NCBI RefSeq assembly: GCF_041928815.1
Contig: NZ_JBHFEI010000007.1
Location: 233,441 to 297,440 of the forward strand
Reading direction: 5' to 3'
Source: JBHFEI01 sp041928815
GTDB taxonomy: Bacteria > Pseudomonadota > Alphaproteobacteria > Rhizobiales > Rhizobiaceae
DNA length: 64,000 nt
Below are positions 35,139 to 44,290 of this stretch, piece after piece. A model generated the notes under the pieces. The model ran no database searches, was not told where the DNA came from, and worked only from the letters and a program-made list of their open reading frames with translations. Within the stretch, counting starts at the first letter, position 1, and every line of letters begins with the position of its first letter. A program made the position numbers and the translations under genes.

Positions 35139-35470
35139 ATGCTCGGTGTCTTGGGAATAGATGCCTGTGAGAATGATATGCTCCCGACTGAGGGGCGAGA
35201 CGTGTTTCAGAAACCCATCGGAAATGCTTCGGCCGTGCTGGCGCAGATGAGCCGTTGCGCGGCTGGGGCAGACGGTGTTGCAAGAGAGGATGGCGCTGAC
35301 CACCAGGTTGACGCGGGAAGCCCGGAAGGCCTGACGGTCGAAGGAGCGATCACGGGTCTCGCCGCGCTCGTGGAAGACGACGGCACGCTTGATCTTGTGA
35401 GCGGCCTCGCCCGTGTCGAGCCCGGCCTGGCAACGCCGGCGTAGCGCCAACAGGGCATCGAGGGCTGCGC
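35139..35470 (-). pseudogene. Tn3-family transposase, C-terminal remnant
   Basis: Read on the minus strand, this frame contains RRRCQAGLDTGEAAHKIKRA, VVFHERGETRDRSFDRQ, FRASRVNLVVSAILSCNTV and KHVSPLSREHIILTG, in the order found at the C-terminus of Tn3-family transposases. Roughly 110 of about 980 residues remain, and key words are eroded (SREH for the usual GWEH). The upstream part (35471-35721) is open but not recognisable. No functional product is expected. Confidence 0.8.
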
Positions 35471-35721
35471 GCTTGTCCGGATCGAGACCGAGATCAGCGC
35501 GGCCCCGGCACGGCGGCAAGCGATTGCACGCGCTGCCAACCCCATGCGCTCGGCGGCGAGCCTGTCCTGCATCTCTGAACCGCCCGGCGTCTCGCGCGCT
35601 GCATCGTCGGCTGGCGGGCAAGCCGGAGTGCCCGTGTGGGCTTTGCGCTCCATGCCCTCGATCCGGCCCGTCATGATCGGCGGACGGAGGCATGCTTTCC
35701 CGCAGCATCTCGCCTTGCAGA

Positions 35722-35833
35722 CGATTCAGAGCATTTCCAGCCTAAGCGAAATCGCTTCGGCGTCGGACAATGCGGTTAAAACAAAAGCATAGAGCATTTC
35801 GGGTGATCCCGTTTTCACCGGAAATGCTCTAGA
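35722..35833. repeat. Rhizobial intergenic hairpin repeat (AGAGCATTTC type)
   Basis: AGAGCATTTC occurs at 35791-35800 and its exact inverse GAAATGCTCT at 35821-35830, with a further near-match GGGTGA/TCACCG inside, making a strong hairpin. Another AGAGCATTTC begins at 35728, and AAGCGAAATCGCTT-type words lie between. This is the widespread intergenic mosaic repeat type of Rhizobiaceae. Its right edge provides the stop codon of the chemotaxis receptor gene. Confidence 0.8.
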
Positions 35834-37724
35834 GCGCACGCCTGCCTCCATGCCTGACAGGGTCGAAAGTTCCGGATTGCGGCTCTGCCGACGGACCGGA
35901 CCTTGCAGCTTGAGGTGCCAGGCCGAGGGATTGGATCGACCGTGTGCTGTCCGACGCTTCCAGGCGGAACCGGGCCAGGAGTGCGAAAAGTGCGTCGGCT
36001 TCCCGCGCGAGGCCGTGGCTTGCAGCCGTCGACTGCTCCACCATGGCAGCATTCTGCTGGGTGCCCTGGTCCAGGGTGTTCACGGCGGTGTTGATCTCGT
36101 TGAGGCCGGTGGATTGCTCCCTCGAGCCCTCGACGATGCTGGCGACGTTGCGGTCGATATGCTTGACCTGGTCGACGATCGCGCGCAACGACTGACCGGT
36201 TTCGGCAACGAGTGCCACACCGTCCTTCACCTGTTCCTCGGACGTGCGGATAAGCGTTTTGATTTCCTTTGCCGCCGTGGCAGAGCGCTGTGCAAGCTCC
36301 CGCACTTCCTGCGCGACCACGGCAAAGCCTCTGCCAGCATCGCCGGCACGGGCGGCCTCGACGCCTGCGTTCAGCGCCAGCAGGTTGGTCTGGAAGGCGA
36401 TCTCGTCGATCACGCCGATGATGCTCGTGATCTCGCCCGACGACGTCTCGATGGCGCGCATGGCGTTGATGGCCTTGTCGACCACAGCACCGGACCGTTC
36501 TGCATGGTCACGCGTGGCATTGACCTGACGACCGGCTTCTTCCGCGCGCCGGCTGGAATCGGCAACCGTGGTGGTGATCTCCTCGAGCGCGGCCGCAGTC
36601 TCCTCGACGGACGCCGCCTGCTGCTCGGTTCTCCGCGACAGATCGTCGGCCGCCATGCGGATCTCGCGGGAGCCGGCAGCAATCGCCTGGGCATTGTCGC
36701 CGACACGCCCCATGGCATCGTTCAGACGGGTGACGGCATTGTTGAAGTCGGTGCGCACGCCATCCAGACGGGCGGCGAACGGTTGCTCCAGACGGCAGGC
36801 GAGGTTGCCTTCGGCCAGTTCGCCAAGCGCTTGCCCGAGCGACTGCAGGGCGAAGGCAATTTCCGCTGCCTCGTCCGCCTGAAGACGGGCCCTGTCTCGC
36901 CGTTCCTTTTCCGTCTGGGACAGGTTTTGCTCCGCTTCCGCCGTCAGCCGTACACGCTCGCGGGCATTGTCGCGGAAGACGGCGACGGCATCTGCCATGC
37001 GGCCGATTTCATCGCTGCGACCCTGGCCGAAAATGGTGACATCGAGCGCGCCATCGGCAAGGCTCGTCATGGCACCGGTGATGGCATTCATCGGCCTGAT
37101 CACGCCCCTGACAACCACGGCAATGGATAGGCCGGCGATGACGAATGCCAGCGCCGCGATGCTGACCATGACGGTCAGCAGCATCGCCTTCAACTCGGCC
37201 CCTGTGACGAGGGCTTCGGTTGCGACACGCAGCTGGAGCTTGATGAGCGTGTCGATGGCACCGCCGAGGGGATCGATCAACGGATAGAGTCCGCTGTCCG
37301 CGAATGCCGCGATATCAGAGGCATTCCCCGCCCCGAACAGGGCCTCGATGCCGCGAATGCCGACATCCGCCTTTTCGCGTTCGGTTTCAAACGCGTCTGC
37401 AAGTGCCGATTCCTCCGGCGTCATCGACGTTGCCCGGTAAGCCGCCCAGTTTTCCTCGATGGTTGCAAGGGCTGCACCGACGCGCGCCGCGCCCTGTTGC
37501 GGCGACAGGGTCTTGCCCCGCACCCGATGCACCGTATCGACAATGCTGACGGCGTAGCTGTCGGCAATCTTCTTCAGCTGGTCCATGGGAATGACCCGGT
37601 CGGCCACGATCGACCGCGCCAGCTCCGCTTCCTTCTGGAGCGCGTGATAGCCGAAGGCTGTCGTACCGGCGATCGCCACGACGAGGAGGAGTATGCTGGA
37701 AATGAGCTTGAAACGGATGGACAT
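35829..37724 (-). CDS. Methyl-accepting chemotaxis protein
   Basis: A 631-residue receptor: membrane segment 1 (about 7-27), a helical-bundle periplasmic sensor (28-182), membrane segment 2 (183-206), HAMP (206-258), a second HAMP-like region (about 290-345) and a methyl-accepting signalling domain with the conserved tip EIAFQTNLLALNA at 441-453. It relays a ligand signal to CheA/CheW; the ligand is unknown. AGGAAG six bases before ATG 37724 supports the start. The stop codon TAG lies in the edge of the rhizobial repeat, so the last few residues may have been altered by its insertion. Confidence 0.93.
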   Translation of the reverse strand: MSIRFKLISSILLLVVAIAGTTAFGYHALQKEAELARSIVADRVIPMDQLKKIADSYAVSIVDTVHRVRGKTLSPQQGAARVGAALATIEENWAAYRATSMTPEESALADAFETEREKADVGIRGIEALFGAGNASDIAAFADSGLYPLIDPLGGAIDTLIKLQLRVATEALVTGAELKAMLLTVMVSIAALAFVIAGLSIAVVVRGVIRPMNAITGAMTSLADGALDVTIFGQGRSDEIGRMADAVAVFRDNARERVRLTAEAEQNLSQTEKERRDRARLQADEAAEIAFALQSLGQALGELAEGNLACRLEQPFAARLDGVRTDFNNAVTRLNDAMGRVGDNAQAIAAGSREIRMAADDLSRRTEQQAASVEETAAALEEITTTVADSSRRAEEAGRQVNATRDHAERSGAVVDKAINAMRAIETSSGEITSIIGVIDEIAFQTNLLALNAGVEAARAGDAGRGFAVVAQEVRELAQRSATAAKEIKTLIRTSEEQVKDGVALVAETGQSLRAIVDQVKHIDRNVASIVEGSREQSTGLNEINTAVNTLDQGTQQNAAMVEQSTAASHGLAREADALFALLARFRLEASDSTRSIQSLGLAPQAARSGPSAEPQSGTFDPVRHGGRRAL

Positions 37725-37793
37725 GACGTTCTTCCTGAACTGATCGGCGGCATGTGGCGCGGGAGCCGGCCGCCACGATCGTTCCGGCGTCAG

Positions 37794-37822
37794 GCATTAC
37801 GAAACGTCAATCTGCAGTTCAA
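37794..37822 (-). promoter_or_regulatory. Sigma-70-like promoter for the chemotaxis receptor
   Basis: On the minus strand TTGAAC (37822-37817) and TAATGC (37799-37794) are spaced by 17 bases. This lies about 70 bases before the start codon at 37724, at the edge of a markedly AT-rich region. Confidence 0.5.
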
Positions 37823-38271
37823 ACCGTCGCCAGTACGTTAATATTTTAAGCAATTGCAAATTAAAAAGGCAGAATAATTGCAATCATTACGTTTTTATGG
37901 ACAAAAATACAACCATGATATTTTTCCGCGATCACGATTTCCAGCGAAGATCTCGAGATGCAAGTTAAAACCTTGGAAAATTCATCACGCGACTGTCATC
38001 ACCCTTGTTGGCGATCAGTATTGCGCCCTGCGTTCCAAGGTAGACCACCCTCCAGGAGGTGCAATTTATAAAAAGAATAGTATGGCGAACCGGGCTTGGG
38101 AGACGGAGGGCTTTCGAACGTTTCCATATCCATCGTGCGACTGATATGGCGGCCACGATGCGAGGGGCTGCAGAGCCTCATGGAACCTTGTTGCATAAGG
38201 CCAATGGATTGGCGCAATTTCAGGCAGAGCCCATCCGGCGCACCCGCACCGTCCGCGCCCGCTAGGATGGA
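37823..38271. other. AT-rich intergenic region, possible mobile-element scar
   Basis: Bases 37823-38090 are far more AT-rich than the surroundings and contain no credible frame. Around 38185-38205 the text CTTGTTGCATAAGGCC resembles the terminal sequence of some insertion sequences, but no transposase piece adjoins it. Nothing else is recognisable. Confidence 0.4.
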
Positions 38272-38615
38272 TCAGGCACTCAGCCAACGACGGAGAACGA
38301 GGCGCGCGGTCACGCCTGCGAAGCCGAAACCAGTCGACATCGCATCCATGGCTGTCGGCCGTGCGGAGAACGCAACCAAGCCCATCCCGTCGGCACGCGG
38401 GTCCGGGGTGTCCAGGTTTAACGTCGGCGGCGCAATCGGGTCCCGAAGGGCGGGGACGGCAAGGATCGCCTCGCGTCCATCCGCCCCGCCGAGCGGATGC
38501 CCGGCCGCAGATTTGGCTACGCCGACCTGCCAGCCAGAAGCCGGGTCCAGGCGACAGGCACGGTCGCGGCCAGGGGGCTGACGGCGCCCATGCCGGCAGC
38601 AACGATGCGACGCAT
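38272..38615 (-). pseudogene. 3-oxoacyl-ACP synthase (FabF-like) with a large internal deletion
   Basis: The minus strand from ATG 38615, with AGGAG upstream, encodes 32 residues ending TAG at 38517, containing GMGAVSPLAATVP and RLLAGRSA: the N-terminus of a FabF-type ketosynthase. In another frame, 38526-38272, come AKSAAGHPLGGADGREA, LRDPIAPPTLNLDTPDP and STGFGFAGVTARLVLRRW, the exact C-terminus of the same family. About 300 central codons, including the active-site cysteine, are gone. It lies just downstream of the TetR gene on the same strand. Confidence 0.82.
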
Positions 38616-38746
38616 GATGTCTCCTGTCGGTCGTGCGCGTCCACGACGTATCGACCCGCGTCGCCGTGCGAGCGGAGGGGCTTCAGCCCCAAATTGGCAG
38701 ACACCCCCGTCGACCGGTCATGCCGCGACGATCCAGGGCCAATGGA

Positions 38747-39334
38747 TCAGGCCGGGGCCTTCGATGCGGCGATGCGTTTGACCTCCGCGGACGCCGTTTC
38801 GAGGAGACGCTGCGACATGGCCTCATCCGTGACGATGCGCGACAAGGTGGCCGCCCCGACCATCAGGGACAGCATCACCATGGCCTTCGCATCCGGCGCG
38901 GCTCCCTCTCGATTTGCTATCATTGTCTCGAGGATTTCGAGATGCGCGCGAATGCCGTCCTGGAACGGCTCCCTGATGTCTCCCGTCTGGCGTGCCGCGT
39001 CCGCGCCAAGTGCGACGAGCGGGCAGCCGTCGCCTTTCTCGTCACGATGGGCGGTCGACAGATAGAAGTCGGCCACGGCCTCGAGCGGATCGCTGCGCCC
39101 CGCGGCAGCCGACGACCATCGGCAGGTGGCGCTTTCCATCGCCCGTCGCGATGCCTGGGCGATGAGATCGTCCTTGGAGGCGAACTGCTTGTAGAAGCCG
39201 CCTTGCGTCAGGCCGGCACCCTTCATCAGGTCCTTGAGGCCGATGCCGTCGAAACCGTGCTCGCGGAACAGCCGGCTTGCCGTGCTGATGACATGCTCGC
39301 GGTTTGCCTCCGCCTGCGCGCGACTGACCCTCAT
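38747..39334 (-). CDS. TetR/AcrR-family transcriptional regulator
   Basis: A 195-residue regulator. Helix-turn-helix lies in residues about 10-55 with FREHGFDGIGLKDLMKGAG and LTQGGFYKQFASKDDLI, typical of the TetR_N domain; the C-terminal part (CPLVALGADAAR) is the ligand-binding half seen in AcrR-like repressors. AGGAG six bases before ATG 39334 sets the start. It follows the RND efflux pair on the same strand and probably represses it, with operator-like words at 39383-39392 and 43929-44056. Confidence 0.9.
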   Translation of the reverse strand: MRVSRAQAEANREHVISTASRLFREHGFDGIGLKDLMKGAGLTQGGFYKQFASKDDLIAQASRRAMESATCRWSSAAAGRSDPLEAVADFYLSTAHRDEKGDGCPLVALGADAARQTGDIREPFQDGIRAHLEILETMIANREGAAPDAKAMVMLSLMVGAATLSRIVTDEAMSQRLLETASAEVKRIAASKAPA

Positions 39335-39382
39335 CTGTGTCTCCTGTCAGATTGTCTTACATAGATGGCCTATTTAGAGTTT

Positions 39383-39392
39383 GATTGCAATC
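39383..39392. promoter_or_regulatory. Candidate TetR operator upstream of the regulator gene
   Basis: GATTGCAATC is a perfect 10-bp palindrome inside an AT-rich stretch about 50 bases before the TetR start. Related words CGCAATCTA and TGTAATCTA occur in front of the efflux operon. Autoregulation by the TetR protein is inferred. Confidence 0.4.
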
Positions 39393-39553
39393 TATTTCGT
39401 GTCGATGCAACCGGTCATGGATGCGCATATGTGGAGACAGGCCGGATTGATCCTCAATTCGTCCTCGATCTGCCGCATCCTTTCCTCCAGCCGATCCAGC
39501 GGCACGGCGTGAGGATCGTCCAGGCCCTCCAAGGCGTTTCCCAGAGCTTCCAT
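39392..39553 (-). CDS. Possible small protein, 53 residues, between efflux pump and regulator
   Basis: The minus strand from ATG 39553 reads an acidic, protein-like sequence with LEGLDDPHAVPLDRLEERM and IEDELRINPACLH, and codon choice like the neighbouring genes. No good ribosome site precedes it and it overlaps the putative TetR operator, so it may be a fragment of a lost gene instead. I do not recognise the family. Confidence 0.3.
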   Translation of the reverse strand: MEALGNALEGLDDPHAVPLDRLEERMRQIEDELRINPACLHICASMTGCIDTK

Positions 39554-39616
39554 CTCGCAAGCAGTCGTCTCAGCATGATACCCTCACCATCATTTTCGGA
39601 TTCTTCTCTCTCTTGT

Positions 39617-42600
39617 TCACTCCGCCGCTTTCGGCAGGATCATCATCGGATGCATGGGGGCCGGTTCATGCGTGTCTGCCGCCGGCGCAACCGCATCCCC
39701 GCCTGTCGGCCTGATGCGGAACCAGGCGGCGTAGAGCGCGGGCAGGAACAGCAGGATCATCACCGTGCCGACCGCCGTGCCGCCGATCAGCGTATAGGCC
39801 ATCGATCCCCAGAACACGGAATGGGTCAGCGGAATGAAGGCCAGCACGGCGGCAAGGGCGGTCAGGATGACCGGGCGCGTGCGCTGCACCGTGGCCTCGA
39901 TGACCGCGTGATAGTCGTCGAGGCCGGCTGACCGGTTCTCCTTGATCTGCTCCGTCAGGATCAGCGTGTTGCGCATCAGGATGCCCGCGAGCCCGATCAG
40001 GCCGAGGATGGCGTTGAACCCGAAGGGCTGGTCGAAGACGAGCAGCATCGGGACCACCCCGGCGAGGCCCAGTGGCGCCGTCAGCATCACCATGGTCATC
40101 GTCGACAGGCTGCGCACCTGCAGGATGATGACGATGAGCGTCGCCGTGATCATGACCGGGAAGACCTTGGCGAGCGCATCGTTCGCCTTGACGGACTCTT
40201 CGATGTTTCCGGCCATCTCGATGCGATAACCGACGGGCAGCGACGCGATCAACGGCTGCAGGGCCTTGAGCACCTGTTTCGAGACCTCCGGCGGCTGCGT
40301 CGCCTCGCTGAGGTCGGAGCGGATCGTGATGATGGGCATGCGGTCGCGCCGTTTCAGGATCGGCTCTTCGAAGCGAACCTCCGGGCGGCCGATCTGGTCG
40401 AGCGGTATCTGCTGGCCGTCCCGTCCGATCAGTGAGAAGTCGGCGAGCCGTGCCGGATCCAGTCGGCTTTCGCCGGCGCTGCGCGCCACGACCGGAACAT
40501 TGCGGATATCCTCGCGCATCTCGGTCACCGGAATGCCGCTGACGAGCATCTGCAACTGCTGCGACGCCTCGGCGGGCGAAAGGCCGATGAGGTTCAGGCG
40601 CTCCTGATCGGGAACGAAGCGGACGACGGGCGTGCGGTTGCCCCAGTCGCGGTTTGCCTGCCGCACGTCGGCGACGCCCTTCATGATCTCGAGGGCCTGG
40701 CCGGAAATCCGGTACAATTGCTCGGGGTCGGGGCCCGTCAGGCGGAACTCGACCGGGAATGCCGTGTAGGGGCCGAACACGAGCTGGGTCACGCGCACGA
40801 ACGCCTCGGGAGCGAGGCCGTCCGACAGTGCATCGCGCAGCCGATGTTTCAGTGTCTCGCGCGCCTCGGCGTCCGGCGTCAGCACGACGATCTTGGCAAA
40901 GGCCGGATCGGGCAGTTCCGGCGCCATGGCGAAGAAGAAGCGGGGCGCGCCCTGGCCGACATAGCTGGTGACGATGCGCGCCTCCGGCTGATCGCCGATC
41001 CAGCGCTCGATCTTCTCGACGGCCGTCACGGTCGCATCGATGCTGGTGCCCTCGGGCATGCGCACCTCGACCAGCACCTCGGGGCGGTCGGACGTCGGGA
41101 AGAACTGCTGCTTGACGCCGCCCATCCCGACGACGGACAGGGCCATGGCCGCGACGACGATCGCGCAGGTCGCGAATTTGTGGCGGACGGTCAGCTGAAT
41201 GACGGCGCGCAGCCGCCGGTAGTTCGGCGTATCGTAGATGGCATGATGGCCGCCTGCCACCGGCTTGATGTCCGGCAGCATTTTCACGCCGAGATAGGGG
41301 GTGAAGACGACGGCGACGACCCAGGACACAATCAGCGCGAAACCGACGACCCAGAAGATGTTGCCGGCATATTCGCCGGCGCTGGAACGGGCGAAGCCGA
41401 CCGGCATCAGCCCGATGATCGTGACGAGGGTGCCCGACAGCATCGGTGCCGCCGTATGGCTCCAGGCATAGGCGGCCGCCCTGATGCGGTCCATGCCCTC
41501 CTCCATCTTCACCACCATCACCTCGATCGCGATGATGGCGTCGTCGACGAGAAGGCCGAGCGCCAGGATCAGCGCGCCGAGCGTGATCCGGTCGAAAAAC
41601 CGCCCCGTCTCCAGCATGATGAGAAAGACGACGGCCAACGTCAGCGGAACGGCGAGCGCCACGACGATGCCGACCCGCCAGCCGAGGCTGACCAGGCTGA
41701 CGAAGAGGACGACGCCAAGCGCCATGGCGAATTTCAGCATGAACTCGCCGACGGCGGCGTCGATATTGACGGCCTGGTCGCTGACCTTGGCGAGCGTCAT
41801 GCCGAGCGGCAGGGTCTGCGCGATCGCGGTGGAGCGGGCTTCGAGCGCCGCGCCAAGCTCAAGTCCGTTCCATCCCTGCTGCATCACGGCCGCGAGCATG
41901 ATCGCGGGCTCTCCGTCATGGCGGATGATATAGGTTTCCGGGTCCTGATAGCCGCGCCGGACGTCCGCGACATCGGCGAGCCGGAATGTGCGACCGTTGG
42001 CGGCGATGGGCGTGTCGGCGATCGCCTGAAGCGTCTCGTAGGCGCCGTCGAAGCGGATGAACACCTGGGGACCGCTCGTGTCGATCGACCCCGCCGGCGT
42101 CACGGCATTCTGCCGCTGCAGGGCGGCCGCGATCTCCTGAACCGAAACGCCGAGCGTCGCGAGCTTCGCATGGGAGAAGTCGACGAAGATCTGCTCCGGC
42201 CGCTCGCCGAGAATATTGATCTTCTTGACGCCGGGCACATGCAGCAGGTCCTGGCGGATTGCCTCCGCCTGCCGCGCAAGCGCGCGCATCGGCAGGCCTT
42301 TCGCCTTCAGCGCGTAAAGCGCGAAACTGACGTCGGAGAATTCGTCGTTGACGAAGGGACCGAGCACGCCCGGCGGCAGGTTGCGCGCCTCGTCGCCGAG
42401 CTTCTTGCGCGCCTGATAGAACTCCTCCTGCACGGCCGACGGCGGCGTGCCGTCCTTGAGCGTGATGGTCAGGAAGGCGAAACCGGGCCTCGTCGTCGTC
42501 TCGACACGGTCGTACCACGTCAGTTCCTGAACCCGTTTCTCCAGCGGCTCGGCGACAAGGTTCTGCATGTCGCGCGCCGTCGCACCCGGCCAGACGGCGG

Positions 42601-42748
42601 TGACGGTGAGCGTCTTGATCGTGAAGGACGGGTCTTCCGCCCGGCCCATGTTGACGAAGGCATAGACACCTGCGGCGGCGAGAAGAACGATGAAGAACAG
42701 CGTGACCGCGCGCTCGCGCACGGCGAGTGCCGAAAGATTGAGGTTCAT
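39617..42748 (-). CDS. RND efflux transporter, inner-membrane pump subunit
   Basis: A 1043-residue RND pump of the AcrB/CzcA superfamily with about 12 membrane segments in two repeats. The proton-relay aspartates sit in LGLLVDDAIIAIEVM in the fourth membrane segment. It has NLSALAVRERAVTLFF at the N-terminus and large periplasmic loops between segments 1-2 and 7-8. The closely related group pairs with single adaptor proteins under TetR control and exports small toxic molecules. Its ATG shares one base with the adaptor stop. Substrate unknown. Confidence 0.93.
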   Translation of the reverse strand: MNLNLSALAVRERAVTLFFIVLLAAAGVYAFVNMGRAEDPSFTIKTLTVTAVWPGATARDMQNLVAEPLEKRVQELTWYDRVETTTRPGFAFLTITLKDGTPPSAVQEEFYQARKKLGDEARNLPPGVLGPFVNDEFSDVSFALYALKAKGLPMRALARQAEAIRQDLLHVPGVKKINILGERPEQIFVDFSHAKLATLGVSVQEIAAALQRQNAVTPAGSIDTSGPQVFIRFDGAYETLQAIADTPIAANGRTFRLADVADVRRGYQDPETYIIRHDGEPAIMLAAVMQQGWNGLELGAALEARSTAIAQTLPLGMTLAKVSDQAVNIDAAVGEFMLKFAMALGVVLFVSLVSLGWRVGIVVALAVPLTLAVVFLIMLETGRFFDRITLGALILALGLLVDDAIIAIEVMVVKMEEGMDRIRAAAYAWSHTAAPMLSGTLVTIIGLMPVGFARSSAGEYAGNIFWVVGFALIVSWVVAVVFTPYLGVKMLPDIKPVAGGHHAIYDTPNYRRLRAVIQLTVRHKFATCAIVVAAMALSVVGMGGVKQQFFPTSDRPEVLVEVRMPEGTSIDATVTAVEKIERWIGDQPEARIVTSYVGQGAPRFFFAMAPELPDPAFAKIVVLTPDAEARETLKHRLRDALSDGLAPEAFVRVTQLVFGPYTAFPVEFRLTGPDPEQLYRISGQALEIMKGVADVRQANRDWGNRTPVVRFVPDQERLNLIGLSPAEASQQLQMLVSGIPVTEMREDIRNVPVVARSAGESRLDPARLADFSLIGRDGQQIPLDQIGRPEVRFEEPILKRRDRMPIITIRSDLSEATQPPEVSKQVLKALQPLIASLPVGYRIEMAGNIEESVKANDALAKVFPVMITATLIVIILQVRSLSTMTMVMLTAPLGLAGVVPMLLVFDQPFGFNAILGLIGLAGILMRNTLILTEQIKENRSAGLDDYHAVIEATVQRTRPVILTALAAVLAFIPLTHSVFWGSMAYTLIGGTAVGTVMILLFLPALYAAWFRIRPTGGDAVAPAADTHEPAPMHPMMILPKAAE

Positions 42749-43863
42749 CAGTTCGCCGCCCCTGCCTGCCGGTCGATCCTGACGGAGGCGCCGTCGGCGA
42801 GACGATGCGCACCGAGGGCGACGATCTCCTGCCCGGGGTCGACCCCCGTAACGATGGCGGCGTCGCCGGCAAGCTGCCTGATGGTGACCGGCACGAAGCG
42901 CACTGTCGTGGCACCCTCGTCGAGCGCCCAGACACCGGTTCGACGGCCGTCATCGAGCACGGCGGCGATCGGAACGGAGACGTCCCGGCGCTTTTGCGCG
43001 TCGCTGATCCGGACGGTCACCGTTGCGCCGAGGGGGGCTTCTGCCGCATCGCCTTCCAGCACGTACCGCGCCTCGAAAGTGCGCGACCGGGGATCGGCAG
43101 CATCGGATATCTGCCTCAGGCGCGCCTGGCTCCAGTGTGTGTTTCTCCCGTAGAGGCTGGCTTCGGCAGCCGATCCGAGCACGGGGCGGATCGTTTCCGG
43201 CAAGGCGATGACGGCCTCGCGCGGGCCCGCATGCGCCAGCTGGACGACGGTCTGACCGGCGGCAACCACCTGTCCCGGCTCTCCGGCGGCCGACACTATG
43301 GTTCCATCGGCTCCGGCAAGGAGAACGGCATAGGCCTCCTCGTTTTCGGCGACGCGTGCCTGCGCCTCGGCCATCGAAAACTGAGCCTGGGCGGTGTCCA
43401 GTGCAGCCTTTGCCTGTTCGTAGCGCTGCGGTGTCGCGGCCAGCCCGCCCTTGGCCAAAGTCGCATATCGCCGTTCGTCCGCAGCCGCCTGGATCAGAAC
43501 CGCGCGGGCGGCGGACACCGCGTTCCGTCGCGCATCGAGCGACAGTCGCAAATCCGTGTCGTCAATGCGCAGCAGCGGCTGTCCTGCCTTGACGACCTGT
43601 CCGACCTCGACCAGCCGTTCGACGATTTTTCCGGGGACACGGAAACCCAGATTGCTGAGCACGCGCGCCGCAATCGTCCCCGTGAACTTTCGCTCGGCAT
43701 CCGCGACCGGGAGAGCCCGCGTGACCCTCACCAGAAGGTCGGCCGTGCGGGAATCGGTCACGGTCACGGTCTCTGCCGGCGTTGATGCGGAGATCGCCGC
43801 GAATGCTGTGATTGCGGAGGCCGACAGCGCCATCGCGCCGATAACGAGCCGACTGCGTTTCAT
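42748..43863 (-). CDS. RND efflux transporter, periplasmic adaptor subunit
   Basis: A 371-residue membrane-fusion protein. An N-terminal signal or anchor (about residues 5-24) is followed by a lipoyl half-motif VPGKIVERLVEVGQVVKAGQ, a coiled hairpin rich in Ala/Gln/Glu (about 110-170), the second lipoyl half (GTIVSAAGEPGQVVAAGQTV) and a beta-barrel. It bridges the pump encoded next to it with an outer-membrane channel, which is not encoded here. It is first in the minus-strand operon, so the 43864-44160 region holds the promoter. Confidence 0.92.
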   Translation of the reverse strand: MKRSRLVIGAMALSASAITAFAAISASTPAETVTVTDSRTADLLVRVTRALPVADAERKFTGTIAARVLSNLGFRVPGKIVERLVEVGQVVKAGQPLLRIDDTDLRLSLDARRNAVSAARAVLIQAAADERRYATLAKGGLAATPQRYEQAKAALDTAQAQFSMAEAQARVAENEEAYAVLLAGADGTIVSAAGEPGQVVAAGQTVVQLAHAGPREAVIALPETIRPVLGSAAEASLYGRNTHWSQARLRQISDAADPRSRTFEARYVLEGDAAEAPLGATVTVRISDAQKRRDVSVPIAAVLDDGRRTGVWALDEGATTVRFVPVTIRQLAGDAAIVTGVDPGQEIVALGAHRLADGASVRIDRQAGAAN

Positions 43864-44160
43864 GATTGGTCCTCACAGAATTGCCGATGAAATGGATGTC
43901 GTTCGAAATCAATAAGGAATTTATATTTCATTCGCAATCTAAAAAATCACCGAACGTTTCGCCGCATCGCCTGCGAAGATGCGTGCGTTTCAAGCCTGGG
44001 AAAATCAAACGGTGAGACCAAAGCCGCTTGATTTTTGATTTCGTATGTAATCTATATAATTTTGATGTCGGTCGACATCAAAGAGGGCCGAGCCTCAAAC
44101 GGGCACCCTCGCGCCCTGTCGTCCCGTCAGACGACCCATCCGCATCTTTGAGGAGCATGC
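43864..44160. promoter_or_regulatory. Divergent promoter region of the efflux operon with operator-like words
   Basis: This AT-rich gap separates the efflux operon (minus) from a decapitated SDR gene (plus). CATTCGCAATCTA at 43929-43941 and CGTATGTAATCTAT at about 44042-44055 share an AATCTA half with the palindrome at 39383-39392. They are candidate TetR binding sites; the second one lies nearer the SDR start and may once have coupled both directions. AGGAG at 44151-44155 is the ribosome site of the SDR remnant. Confidence 0.4.
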
Positions 44161-44205
44161 ATGTCTCGCCAGAAAGTTGTCGTCATCACCGGTGCATCGT
44201 CAGGC
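44161..44205 (+). pseudogene. Short-chain dehydrogenase, only the first 15 codons left
   Basis: After AGGAG and ATG 44161 come 15 codons reading MSRQKVVVITGASSG, the unmistakable start of an SDR with its TGxxxG nucleotide motif. The text then changes abruptly into the insertion sequence, and no continuation of the gene is found on its far side (45486 onward). The gene was divergent from the efflux operon and may have been regulated with it. Confidence 0.75.
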
Positions 44206-44290
44206 AAAAGTGGCTCGATAAATCTGCACAGGGGGGGACAAGTGGAATTTCTGCCTGAGTTCGGCTGAGATGCCGGGAACAGGAGATAGC

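Noticed and set aside
38185..38205. CTTGTTGCATAAGGCC as an insertion-sequence terminus
   Set aside because: No matching second end and no transposase fragment next to it; mentioned only as a possible scar.
40718..43153. Very long plus-strand frame across the RND pump and adaptor genes
   Set aside because: The minus strand encodes complete pump and adaptor proteins with family motifs; the plus frame has shadow composition rich in Arg, Asp, Gly and His.
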